From Pseudomonas abieticivorans (lineage in GTDB: Bacteria; Pseudomonadota; Gammaproteobacteria; Pseudomonadales; Pseudomonadaceae), in assembly GCF_023509015.1 (NCBI RefSeq), contig NZ_CP094975.1:3651501-3715500 (forward strand): a stretch of DNA of 64,000 nt. The letters are read 5' to 3'. The notes below the pieces were generated by a model. It made no database searches and was not told the DNA's origin. It saw nothing but the letters and a program-made list of their open reading frames with translations. A program made the translations under genes and the position numbers. Shown here one piece after another: positions 36,925 through 45,190 of the stretch (position 1 is its first letter; each line of letters starts with the position of its first letter).

Positions 36925-37684
36925 CTCTGTGTGCCGGCTCGGCGCCGAACAAGGTTTCCTGAATCGCTTGCTGGGCCTGATACGCCAGCGCCGCGCGCTC
37001 TTGCCCGGCCGTGGCGATGGGCGCGAGCAGGTGGATTTCCACCTCACCCACGTTATTGGCAAACAAGCGCAGCAAATGCGACAACAGGTCGTCGTCGCCA
37101 ATAAAAGGCGCCAACGGGTCGGGTTTGCCATCGCGCAGGTAGCGAATCGCCACCGGCTGCAAAGGGACCTGTGCCTCGACCGCACTGGCCAGCAGGCGGC
37201 CGTGAAAGGTGCGCAGGGCGCGGCCATCGGTGGTGGTGCCTTCGGGAAAGATCAGCAGCGAGCAGTCATGGCTAAGGTGCTGGGTCATTTGCTTGCGGAT
37301 CAACTGGCTGTCGCCCGAGCCCCGACGGATGAACAGGGTGCCGGCCTTCAGCGCCAGCCAGCCGGCGACCGGCCAGGTGCGTACCTCGGCCTTGGACAAA
37401 AACGACAGCGGGCTGAGCATGCCCAGCAGCGGGATGTCGGTCCAGGACACGTGGTTGCTCACCCACAGTGTCGGTTGCGTCGGTAGCGCGCCATGCACGC
37501 TGACCTTGAACGGCAGGGCCGCGCTCAACTGGGCCATGAAAAACCGTGACCAACGCTGCCGGCGAGCCATGCTGTGGCGAACGCGCAGGCGCTCGTACAG
37601 GGTAAACAGCGCTGCCATGCCCAAGCCCAGGCCGACCACCAGCAGCACCCGGGCGATGCGTGCGTACACGCGCCCGCGCCTCAT
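36914..37684 (-). CDS. olsA: Lyso-ornithine lipid / 1-acylglycerol-phosphate acyltransferase (OlsA-like)
   Basis: The 256-residue protein has one N-terminal membrane helix and the PlsC motifs: VSNHVSWTDIPLLG (HX4D), LLIFPEGTTTDGRALRTF (EGT) and VPLQPVAIRY. As the partner of the upstream OlsB-like gene it probably adds the second fatty acid to lyso-ornithine lipid. Its ATG overlaps the olsB stop (TGATG). A longer frame upstream runs inside olsB and is not used. The C-terminal end is inside a REP element. Confidence 0.88.
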   Translation of the reverse strand: MRRGRVYARIARVLLVVGLGLGMAALFTLYERLRVRHSMARRQRWSRFFMAQLSAALPFKVSVHGALPTQPTLWVSNHVSWTDIPLLGMLSPLSFLSKAEVRTWPVAGWLALKAGTLFIRRGSGDSQLIRKQMTQHLSHDCSLLIFPEGTTTDGRALRTFHGRLLASAVEAQVPLQPVAIRYLRDGKPDPLAPFIGDDDLLSHLLRLFANNVGEVEIHLLAPIATAGQERAALAYQAQQAIQETLFGAEPAHRAAA

Positions 37685-38439
37685 CACACGGCCGCCTTGA
37701 AGTGGCGGGCGTAGCGCGGGCACAGGTCGTCGCGCTTGAGCAGGATGAACACGTCGGCCACCTGGAAGTCTTCGTCCCAGCAGGGTTCGCCGCAGATCTT
37801 CGCGCCCAGGCGCATGTAGGCCTTGAGCAACGGCGGCATTTCGGCGATCACATTGCCGGGCAGGTCCAGCACCGGCAGCGGGTTTTTCGGTTCGGCGCGC
37901 AGGTGCTGGTTGCACAGGTAGCGCTCGCGCAGGCGCTGCATGATCGCGTGGGCCTGGATGCCACCGTCCTGCATGGGGATGCTGGCGCAGCCCATCAGGT
38001 AGCTGTAGCCGCCTTCGTTGAGCACTTCGGCCAATTCCCCCCACAGCACGGCGATGGTGCCGCCGTTGCGGTAGGCAGGGGCGACGCAAGTGCGACCGAT
38101 TTCCAGGATTGGGCCCTGCAAGTGGCCCAGGCCATGCAGGCTGAATTCTTCTTCACTGTAGAAGCGCCCAAGGCCACGGGCGGCCTGGTGGTCGAGCAGG
38201 CGGGTGGTGGCGACCAATTCGCCGCTGGCCAGGTCGCGTACGCCGATGTGGCGGCAGTGTGAGTCGTAGTCGTCCATGTCCAGGCCGAACTCGGCGCCTT
38301 TGAGCTTGGCGTTGAATTCACCGCTGAACACACTGAAGCGCAGCATCTGGGCTTCGCGCAGGGCCTGTGGCCCCATCAGGCGTTCGGCTTGCAGGCGACG
38401 ATCGGTGCGTGTGTCGCAAGTTACGGCGATCTGAGTCAT
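37684..38439 (-). CDS. olsB: L-ornithine N-alpha-acyltransferase OlsB-like (GNAT/hemolysin-like)
   Basis: The 251-residue protein has [48 protein letters not shown] and [12 protein letters not shown], the marks of the OlsB family. It transfers a 3-hydroxy fatty acid from ACP to ornithine, the first step of ornithine-lipid synthesis, which in pseudomonads becomes important under phosphate limitation. The ATG at 38439 has GGAGACTCGCA before it. olsB-olsA form an operon with one-base overlap. Confidence 0.9.
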   Translation of the reverse strand: MTQIAVTCDTRTDRRLQAERLMGPQALREAQMLRFSVFSGEFNAKLKGAEFGLDMDDYDSHCRHIGVRDLASGELVATTRLLDHQAARGLGRFYSEEEFSLHGLGHLQGPILEIGRTCVAPAYRNGGTIAVLWGELAEVLNEGGYSYLMGCASIPMQDGGIQAHAIMQRLRERYLCNQHLRAEPKNPLPVLDLPGNVIAEMPPLLKAYMRLGAKICGEPCWDEDFQVADVFILLKRDDLCPRYARHFKAAV

Positions 38440-38571
38440 TGCGAGTCTCCAAAAGCCAGCCATGGGGTTGCGGCCGGTCGACTTTGTTGTGCAATCTCAG
38501 CCTAGGTAGCCCCAGTGTCATCACCGTTACGCTTCGGTGATGCTTGTATGACAGCCCTGAAGGAGTGCCCC

Positions 38572-39462
38572 ATGTCTTGGCTCAAGATGCTGAATGCGCA
38601 TGATCGACTGCCGGTGGCGCCGTCCCTGGCGGACAGTTACACGGCCTTGCTGGAGCAATTGGGCACGGTCAGCCCGTTCGAATTGGCGGTGCTGGGCGGG
38701 CGCCAGGTGGCCACCCCGGGGCTGGCCTTTTTGGTCGGTTACCAGGCGGCGTTGCGGGTGTTGTGGCCCAGCGCACCCGCAAGCCTGGGGGCGATTTGTG
38801 CCACCGAGCAGCGCAGCCTGCGCCCGGCGGACCTGCAGACGCGCCTGCACGACTTGCGCCTGACCGGGCGCAAGGATTTCGTCACGGCGGGGGATGCCGC
38901 CGATTGGCTGCTGGTGGCGGCACGCAGCGAAACCCCGGGCGAGCCTGCGCGGTTGAGCCTGGTGGTGGTCTACCCCGGTGAGCCAGGGGTCAGCCTGGAA
39001 CCGCTGCCGGCCATCGGCTTGATGCCGGAAATCAGCCATGCCCGGCTGCACTTGGACAATGCCCTGTGCGAGCGCCTGGCCGGCGACGGCTGGGACGCCT
39101 ACGTCAAACCTTTCCGCAGCCTGGAAGACCTGTATGTGCTCAGTGCGCTGGGTGCCTGGCTGTACGGCGTTGGCCAGGACCATGGCTGGCCGCAAGGCCT
39201 GCAGTTGCGCTTGGTCAGCATGCTCGCGGCCTGTGCCGAAGCCACCCGCCAATGCCCCGATGCTGCCCCCAGCCATGTGCTGCTGGGCGGGTTGTTCGAG
39301 CAGTTCAAGGCGCTGGGCAACGACCTGGACAATGCCTTTGCGAGCACGCCCTCGGACTTGATGCAACTGTGGCAGCGCGACCGTGGGTTGCTGGCGATGG
39401 CCGGTGGTGCCCGCGACAAGCGGTTGGAAAAGGCCTGGGCGACGCTGGCCAGGACCTCGTAG
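38572..39462 (+). CDS. Acyl-CoA dehydrogenase-like protein, probably inactive
   Basis: The 296-residue protein has a stretch LRLTGRKDFVTAGDAADWLLVAAR that matches the middle beta-domain of acyl-CoA dehydrogenases, followed by a helical C-terminal part. It is much shorter than true family members (about 380 residues) and lacks an obvious FAD-binding TQWITNG-like motif and the catalytic Glu region. AAGGAG lies 7 bases before the ATG. I cannot assign a reaction. Confidence 0.65.
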   Translation: MSWLKMLNAHDRLPVAPSLADSYTALLEQLGTVSPFELAVLGGRQVATPGLAFLVGYQAALRVLWPSAPASLGAICATEQRSLRPADLQTRLHDLRLTGRKDFVTAGDAADWLLVAARSETPGEPARLSLVVVYPGEPGVSLEPLPAIGLMPEISHARLHLDNALCERLAGDGWDAYVKPFRSLEDLYVLSALGAWLYGVGQDHGWPQGLQLRLVSMLAACAEATRQCPDAAPSHVLLGGLFEQFKALGNDLDNAFASTPSDLMQLWQRDRGLLAMAGGARDKRLEKAWATLARTS

Positions 39463-39529
39463 CCGGGCACTCACGGAAACTTCATATTGTTGCGTTAAAC
39501 TGCGCCGCTGGTCGCCACGGAACGCTGTC

Positions 39530-40627
39530 ATGCCCGCTCGTTTTATTGCAGTTGTCATCGCCCTGTCGTTCAGTTTCAACGCCTGGGCGCAAGCCTGGCC
39601 CGATCGCGACTGGGCCCAGGCGCCAGCGCCGCGCACCGCAGCGGTCGAGGCGTTGGAGGGCTATGCGTTTCCCGCCCGCAATGACGTGACTCGCCAGGGT
39701 GTGCGCACTGATGCCTTGTTGGTGATAAAAGACGGCCAGATCATTTACGAGCACTACGCTGCGCCGATCACTGCCACCACCGCTCATTCCACGTGGTCGA
39801 TCAGCAAAAGCCTGATGGCCACGGTGCTGGGCGTGGCCTATGGCGAAGGCCGCTTCCAGTTGGATGATCCGGTGGCGCACTACTTTCAGCCCATGAATCA
39901 CCACCCCGAGGTGCGCGTGCAAGACCTGCTGCATTGGGCCTCTGGGCTCGACTGGCAAGAGGACTATGAATACGCGCCGCTCAACTCTTCGGTGGTGGCA
40001 ATGCTCTACACCCGTGGCCGCAATGACATGGCCGGTTTTACCGCCAGCACCCGAAGTTTTGCCGCCCCAGGCCAGGTGTTCCGGTACTCCAGCGGCGACA
40101 GCAATCTGCTTTCCGCGGCCCTGGAAAACATGGTCGGGCCCCACGATTACCATGACTATCCGTGGCGGGTCTTGTTCGCCCCCCTGGGTATCGACAGCGC
40201 AGTGTGGGAAACCGACACCAGCGGGGTGTTCGTCGCCTCGTCCTACGCTTACATGACCGCTCGCGACCTGGGCCGTGTCGGCCTGTTGATGCAGCGCGGC
40301 GGGCGCTGGCAAGACCGGCAGCTGCTGCCCAAGGCCTGGGTCGACTTCAACCTCAGGCCGTTCGAACACGCAGTCGCCGCCCCTGGCGAAGCCACCGCAG
40401 GTGGCCAATGGTGGCTCAATGTGCCCGTGGGTCCGGCACCCAGGCCCTGGCCCGCTGCACCGGCTGACACCTTCGCCGCCCTGGGCCATTGGGGCCAGGC
40501 GTTGTATGTGCTGCCGGGGCAGAAGCTGGTGGTCGTGCGCTATGGCGATGACCGCGACGCCAGCTACCAGCACAACGAACTGCTCAAGCGCGTTTTGGCA
40601 GCCTTCGGCGGGGAGGGCGCGCCATGA
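39530..40627 (+). CDS. Serine hydrolase, beta-lactamase / class C penicillin-binding protein family
   Basis: The 365-residue protein has a signal peptide (MPARFIAVVIALSFSFNAWAQA), the SxxK motif in WSISKSLMA (Ser-Ile-Ser-Lys) and a YSSGDSN motif equivalent to Tyr-x-Asn. The third motif, usually HxG/KTG, is probably LGHWGQALYV. Members include esterases and D-amino-acid peptidases, and few are true beta-lactamases. Its stop overlaps the next ATG by 4 bases. Confidence 0.83.
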   Translation: MPARFIAVVIALSFSFNAWAQAWPDRDWAQAPAPRTAAVEALEGYAFPARNDVTRQGVRTDALLVIKDGQIIYEHYAAPITATTAHSTWSISKSLMATVLGVAYGEGRFQLDDPVAHYFQPMNHHPEVRVQDLLHWASGLDWQEDYEYAPLNSSVVAMLYTRGRNDMAGFTASTRSFAAPGQVFRYSSGDSNLLSAALENMVGPHDYHDYPWRVLFAPLGIDSAVWETDTSGVFVASSYAYMTARDLGRVGLLMQRGGRWQDRQLLPKAWVDFNLRPFEHAVAAPGEATAGGQWWLNVPVGPAPRPWPAAPADTFAALGHWGQALYVLPGQKLVVVRYGDDRDASYQHNELLKRVLAAFGGEGAP

Positions 40628-40944
40628 TTCGCAACCACCCCTGGCGCAGCCTATTGCTGCTCGTGTTGTTGTCAGCCCTGGCCTGGACGTGGGCAGAGCG
40701 CCGTGAGTTGCAGGCCTTCCCTGGCATCCTCAGCGCCTACAGCGCCAAGGAGTTCTGCTCGTGCCGGTACGTGATGGAGCAGTCCGATGGGTACTGCCGC
40801 AGTTATGTGAAGCAGTATCTGCCGTTGAGCGAACTGCGCGACGATCCCGCTCGCGCCCGGGTAGTGGCTCGGGGCTTGGGGCAAACGCGTACGGCGGTCT
40901 GGATTGGCCCGCGCCAGGGCTGTCGGTTAATCTCGGGCGGCTAA
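40624..40944 (+). CDS. Small membrane-anchored Cys-rich protein of unknown function
   Basis: The 106-residue protein has one N-terminal membrane helix (SLLLLVLLSALAWTWA) and then a short soluble part with four Cys residues (FCSCRY, GYCRSY, GCRL), which may form periplasmic disulfides. It overlaps the serine hydrolase gene by 4 bases (ATGA) and is probably cotranslated with it. No family is recognised. Confidence 0.7.
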   Translation: MIRNHPWRSLLLLVLLSALAWTWAERRELQAFPGILSAYSAKEFCSCRYVMEQSDGYCRSYVKQYLPLSELRDDPARARVVARGLGQTRTAVWIGPRQGCRLISGG

Positions 40945-41016
40945 CAAAAGGCCTGCCGATTTGCCTGCCACTGCCACACCCGCTATGGTTGCCGCAAATA
41001 CGTAACGGGGAATTAC

Positions 41017-41598
41017 ATGCGCTGCTTGATGCGCCTCTTACTGTCGCTGGCCGCCATCGCTGCACTGCCGGCCCAGGCAGCGTGGCACCTGGACAACGAA
41101 TCTTCACGGCTGTCGTTCGTCAGCACCAAGAACGGCGAGATCGCCGAAGTGCATCGCTTCCTGGTGTTGCACGGCAAGGTCGACGACCAGGGCGTGGCCG
41201 AGTTGCAGGTCGAGATGGACTCGCTCAACAGCGGCATACCCTTGCGCGACGAGCGCATGCGCAACGCACTGTTCCAGGTGGCGCAGTACCCCGACGCATT
41301 GATTCGCGCGCAACTGGACATGCGCCCCATCCATGACCTGGCCCCCGGGGCCCAGGTAGAAATGCGCCTGCCGCTGAACGTTGCGCTGCACGGCAAGGAG
41401 CACAGCTACAACGCCGAGTTGTTGGTGACCCGCCTGGACGACCGGCGCTTTCAGGTGGTGACCCTGGAGCCACTGGTGGTGCACGCCGAGGATTTCGACC
41501 TGCTGCCCGGAATCGCCAGCCTGCGTACACTCGCGGGCCTTGAAAACATCAGCCTTGCCGTGCCGGTAGGCGCGGTGCTGATCTTTGCGGCGCGCTGA
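41017..41598 (+). CDS. YceI family periplasmic protein
   Basis: The 193-residue protein has a signal peptide (MRCLMRLLLSLAAIAALPAQAA) and a YceI lipocalin-like beta-barrel that binds isoprenoid lipids in related proteins: WHLDNESSRLSFVSTKNGEI, VEMDSLNSGIPLRDERM, LPLNVALHGKEHSY. It is one base short of the following cardiolipin synthase gene, and the two are probably cotranscribed. Confidence 0.9.
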   Translation: MRCLMRLLLSLAAIAALPAQAAWHLDNESSRLSFVSTKNGEIAEVHRFLVLHGKVDDQGVAELQVEMDSLNSGIPLRDERMRNALFQVAQYPDALIRAQLDMRPIHDLAPGAQVEMRLPLNVALHGKEHSYNAELLVTRLDDRRFQVVTLEPLVVHAEDFDLLPGIASLRTLAGLENISLAVPVGAVLIFAAR

Positions 41599-41599
41599 C

Positions 41600-42757
41600 A
41601 TGGCCGGCCCTATTTTCCCGTGGCGCAGCGATAATCAGTTCGAGCTGCTGATCGACGGCCCGGCTTTTTTCCCGCGCATGCTCGCGGCCATCGATGCGGC
41701 CGAGCAGCAGGTCGATCTTGAACTCTATCTGGTCGAGGCCGGTGCCTGCGCCGAGGCGATGGTGGTGACCCTGGTGCGCGCCGCGCAGCGAGGGGTCAGC
41801 GTGCGCTGTTTGTTCGACGCCTTCGGTTCGGCGGCTTTCACCCTGAGCTTACGCAAGCGGCTGATCGATGCTGGCGTGGAGCTGCGCCTGTATAACGTGA
41901 TCCGCTGGCGCCGGGGGGTGCGTAACCTTTACCGCGACCACCGCAAGGTCCTGCTGGTGGATCAACAGTGGGGCGCGGTGGGCGGCACCGGGGTCACCGA
42001 TGAATTCTGGCGGCCCGGCGAAGACAGCAGTGAATGGCACGAAGTGATGGTGCAGATCCAGGGCCCACTGATCGCCGATTGGCAGATGCTGTTCGACCGC
42101 CAATGGCGCGCCAACCTGCGCCGCACGGCTTGGCGCCCGGCCACCCATTTTGGCCTGCCGCACCTGCCGCCGGTACCGGTGAGCGGTGAGGGCCTGGGCC
42201 GAGTGGCGTACGCCGACGCTCGCCAGCACCGCGACATCCTGCAATCGCTGGTGCGTGCCCTGAACAGCGGCCAGCAACGCATCTGGCTGGCCACACCGTA
42301 CTTTCTGCCGACCTGGAAGGTTCGCCGGTCGTTGCGCCGCGCGGCTGCCCGAGGGGTCGACGTGCGCCTGCTGCTGACCGGCCCGCGTACCGATCACCCT
42401 TCGGTGCGCTATGCCGGCCACCGCTACTACCCGCGCCTGCTCAAGGGCGGGGTGAAAATCTTCGAATACCAGCCGTGCTTCCTGCACCTGAAAATGGTGC
42501 TGATCGACGACTGGGTCAGCATCGGCTCGTGCAACTTCGACCACTGGAATTTGCGTTTCAACCTGGAAGCCAACCTTGAAGCGCTGGACCCACGGCTGAC
42601 CGGCCAAGTGGAGCAGAGCTTCACCCGTGACTTTTTGCAGAGCGCCGAGGTAGGCCTTAGCGAATGGCAGGCCCGGCCGCTGTGGCGCAGGGTCCAGCAG
42701 CGCATCTGGGGCTGGGTGGATCGCCTGGTGGTCAACGCACTGGACCGGCGCGGCTGA
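41600..42757 (+). CDS. clsB: Cardiolipin synthase B-like phospholipase D family protein
   Basis: The 385-residue protein has two HKD motifs: YRDHRKVLLVDQQWG (residues about 113-127) and CFLHLKMVLIDDWVSIGS (about 293-310). This is the mark of PLD-type cardiolipin synthases. It lacks the N-terminal membrane helices of ClsA and fits ClsB in length (about 400). It would join two phosphatidylglycerol, or PG and another lipid, into cardiolipin. ATG 41600 lies directly after the yceI stop (TGACATG). Confidence 0.87.
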   Translation: MAGPIFPWRSDNQFELLIDGPAFFPRMLAAIDAAEQQVDLELYLVEAGACAEAMVVTLVRAAQRGVSVRCLFDAFGSAAFTLSLRKRLIDAGVELRLYNVIRWRRGVRNLYRDHRKVLLVDQQWGAVGGTGVTDEFWRPGEDSSEWHEVMVQIQGPLIADWQMLFDRQWRANLRRTAWRPATHFGLPHLPPVPVSGEGLGRVAYADARQHRDILQSLVRALNSGQQRIWLATPYFLPTWKVRRSLRRAAARGVDVRLLLTGPRTDHPSVRYAGHRYYPRLLKGGVKIFEYQPCFLHLKMVLIDDWVSIGSCNFDHWNLRFNLEANLEALDPRLTGQVEQSFTRDFLQSAEVGLSEWQARPLWRRVQQRIWGWVDRLVVNALDRRG

Positions 42758-42855
42758 GTGCGCGGCGGTCGGGAAGTAGTAGCTGACTATTACCCGCCGC
42801 GCACTACAAGGTCTACTTTGTACATTGCGCAGTTCATGTACTCAGGAGAAGCAAA

Positions 42856-43437
42856 GTGGCCGCGAAAAAGATCCTCATGCTGGTCGGCGATTACGTCGAA
42901 GACTACGAAGTGATGGTGCCGTTCCAGGCACTGCAGATGATCGGTCACACCGTGCACGCGGTGTGCCCGGACAAGGCCGCCGGGCAGAGCGTGCGCACGG
43001 CCATCCATGACTTCGAAGGCGACCAGACCTACAGCGAGAAACCCGGGCACAATTTTGCCTTGAACTTCGATTTCGCCAAGGTGCAGGCAGGTGACTACGA
43101 CGCCTTGGTGGTTCCCGGTGGCCGAGCCCCGGAATACCTGCGTTTGAACGCCAAGGTGCTGGAACTGGTGCAGGCCTTCGACCAGGCGGGCAAGCCGATC
43201 GCCGCGGTGTGCCATGGCGCGCAACTGCTGGCAGCCGCCGGTGTGCTGGAGGGGCGCGAGTGCAGCGCCTACCCAGCTTGCGCACCGGAAGTGCGTTTGG
43301 CGGGTGGCACGTTCATCGACATCGAGGTCACCCAGGCCCATGTCCAGGGTAACCTCGCCACGGCCCCCGCCTGGCCGGCACACCCCGCGTGGCTGGCGGC
43401 GTTCCTGGGCCTGCTGGGCACCACAATCACTTTGTGA
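42856..43437 (+). CDS. DJ-1/PfpI family protein
   Basis: The 193-residue protein has the family nucleophile elbow [14 protein letters not shown] (Cys-His) and the acid residue in [14 protein letters not shown]. Members act as glyoxalase III, deglycases or chaperones. The GTG start follows AGGAGAAGCAAA. The RHH protein follows after 10 bases. Confidence 0.88.
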   Translation: MAAKKILMLVGDYVEDYEVMVPFQALQMIGHTVHAVCPDKAAGQSVRTAIHDFEGDQTYSEKPGHNFALNFDFAKVQAGDYDALVVPGGRAPEYLRLNAKVLELVQAFDQAGKPIAAVCHGAQLLAAAGVLEGRECSAYPACAPEVRLAGGTFIDIEVTQAHVQGNLATAPAWPAHPAWLAAFLGLLGTTITL

Positions 43438-43447
43438 GGTTGCAACC

Positions 43448-43747
43448 ATGTGCGAGCTTTATGTAAAGGCCGATCCCATCCTCTACGAATCGCGCTCGCG
43501 CTCGTTGCGCATCTGTGGCGTGGTCACGACCTTGCGGCTGGAGAACCAGTTCTGGGACATCCTGGCGCAAATCGCCGAGGACGACGGCATGACGACCAAC
43601 CAGTTGATCACCAAGTTGTACGAAGAGGTGATGAACCACTGTGGCGAGGTGGTTAATTTCGCCTCGTTCTTGCGGGTCAGTTGCACCCGCTACCTGAGTC
43701 AGCGGCGCAACCATGCGCCGTTGACGTTGGTGGAGCGTTCGGCCTGA
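43448..43747 (+). CDS. Ribbon-helix-helix domain protein
   Basis: The 99-residue protein has the RHH fold: RICGVVTTLRLENQFWDILA forms the strand and first helix, and DDGMTTNQLITKLYEEV forms the second. It belongs to the family annotated as RHH_4. It probably binds DNA, but no target is known. It follows the DJ-1/PfpI gene and converges on the delta-60 repeat gene with 6 bases between stops. Confidence 0.8.
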   Translation: MCELYVKADPILYESRSRSLRICGVVTTLRLENQFWDILAQIAEDDGMTTNQLITKLYEEVMNHCGEVVNFASFLRVSCTRYLSQRRNHAPLTLVERSA

Positions 43748-43753
43748 ACGAAA

Positions 43754-45022
43754 TCAGCCATCGATGCCAAAGCGTTGCACCCAGGCATGATAGGCGTCAT
43801 CGACGTAATAGCCGGCGGTGACGATGGCCTGCGGTTCGATCAGCAAATCGTAGTACTCGGAGCGAATGTCGGCGATGCGGTAGCCATGGCCGCCAGCGAA
43901 GGTGCCGTCCAGTTGCCCGTTGGGCAGCAGGCGCAGCAACACGCCCTTGCGCTGGAACGGACCGCTGCGCAGCGAGCCTGTGCCGGCCACCACCAGCGAG
44001 CGGTTGTGGGCGCGCATGGCGTACAACTGATCCACATCGAACCCTTCACCATCAAGCTCTGGCAGTGCGAAGGCCAGGGCAGTGCCGCCGTTGAAGTCCG
44101 GGTCGGTAGCGCCCTCGGGCAAGCGCTTGGCCATGAGCACCTGGGCACCTTGGTTACCGACGGCAACCAAAGTGTCGTCTTCGTCGATCAACAGCGAATT
44201 GAAGCGTGCTACCTGGCCCTCGATGCCTACGGCGACGAAGCCCGAGTCGTTGAAGCTTGTGTCCAGGTGACCGCTGGCGTCATAGCGAGCGATCAGCGCA
44301 TAGCCAGTACTGTCGACCGGTTGCGTGCCGCCGAACACCAACAGTTTTTGGCCTTGGGTAAGCACGCCCTTGGGGTTTATCCCGCGTTCGTTAAAGGTGA
44401 CGTGCACCACGCCGCTGCCATTTAGGCTGTCATCCAGACTACCGTTGGCATTCAGGCGGATCAGCAGGGCGCTGCCGTCCGGGTTGGTATCGCGGACCTC
44501 CAGGAAAAACAGCAGAATCTTGCCGTCGTCCAGGGTCTGCGGGCTGCCAACCGGTGTGAGGCTACTGCGCAGGCGCTTGCGATTCTTACCGGTGCTGTCC
44601 GGCAGTTCGACAACCACTTTGCCATGGTCGCCGAAGCTCAGGTCGGGTTCGCCTTCCAAGGTATAGCTGGCCAGCGCCGGGCGGTCGATCCAGTCGAAAA
44701 AGTCAAATTGCGCAGCGGTTACCAATAAGGTCTCCCCCCGCAGCGCAAGGTGAGTGACCGCTGCAAAGCCGAAGGCGTGATCGTTGAAATCATCCTCGAA
44801 GTAACCCACCTCCTGGAAGCTGGTATCCAGTTGCAGGTCGGCGGTGAGGCGGGCAATGCAGAAGCTGCCGTCCAGGTTGATGCCCAGCATCAGCTTGCCG
44901 TCTGGCAGTGCAAGCAGTGCAACTACCTCGCCATCCAGGTCTTCGAGTTGATTGATTTGGGCGTTGCCGGCCAGGTGGTTCCGGCGCAGCTTGGCGATGG
45001 TTTTGCTCAGTGCTAAGTTCAT
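43754..45022 (-). CDS. Delta-60 repeat (beta-propeller-like) protein
   Basis: The 422-residue protein is made of repeats ending in the pattern LDTSFNDSG or DPDFNGG, separated by 50-60 residues (LDTSFQEVG, PDLSFGDHG, LDDSLNGSG, LDTSFNDSG, TDPDFNGG, LDGTFAGG). This is the delta-60 repeat. There is no signal peptide. ATG 45022 follows AAGGATATGGAAC. These proteins are often surface or binding scaffolds; the ligand is unknown. Codon use matches the core genome. Confidence 0.8.
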   Translation of the reverse strand: MNLALSKTIAKLRRNHLAGNAQINQLEDLDGEVVALLALPDGKLMLGINLDGSFCIARLTADLQLDTSFQEVGYFEDDFNDHAFGFAAVTHLALRGETLLVTAAQFDFFDWIDRPALASYTLEGEPDLSFGDHGKVVVELPDSTGKNRKRLRSSLTPVGSPQTLDDGKILLFFLEVRDTNPDGSALLIRLNANGSLDDSLNGSGVVHVTFNERGINPKGVLTQGQKLLVFGGTQPVDSTGYALIARYDASGHLDTSFNDSGFVAVGIEGQVARFNSLLIDEDDTLVAVGNQGAQVLMAKRLPEGATDPDFNGGTALAFALPELDGEGFDVDQLYAMRAHNRSLVVAGTGSLRSGPFQRKGVLLRLLPNGQLDGTFAGGHGYRIADIRSEYYDLLIEPQAIVTAGYYVDDAYHAWVQRFGIDG

Positions 45023-45143
45023 GTTCCATATCCTTATTTGAACAGGCCGTGATGGGTCGCGGCGTGAAGGTGTCTGGACATTAAGCAACTGAGCAGGCGG
45101 TCGCGATACTGGCAGAAATACCAGTTCTGACGAACAGAAGATG

Positions 45144-45171
45144 TAAAAAAGCCCGGCACAAAGGCCGGGCT
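45144..45171 (-). terminator. Rho-independent terminator after fumarase
   Basis: On the minus strand GCCCGGC and GCCGGGC pair around CTTTGT, followed by six T. Confidence 0.9.
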
Positions 45172-45190
45172 CCTTACCAACAGTCGAGGC

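Noticed and set aside
36914..38089. Longer 391-codon version of the olsA-like gene
   Set aside because: The extra N-terminal part is out-of-frame olsB sequence; the ATG at 37684 overlaps the olsB stop and starts the normal membrane helix.
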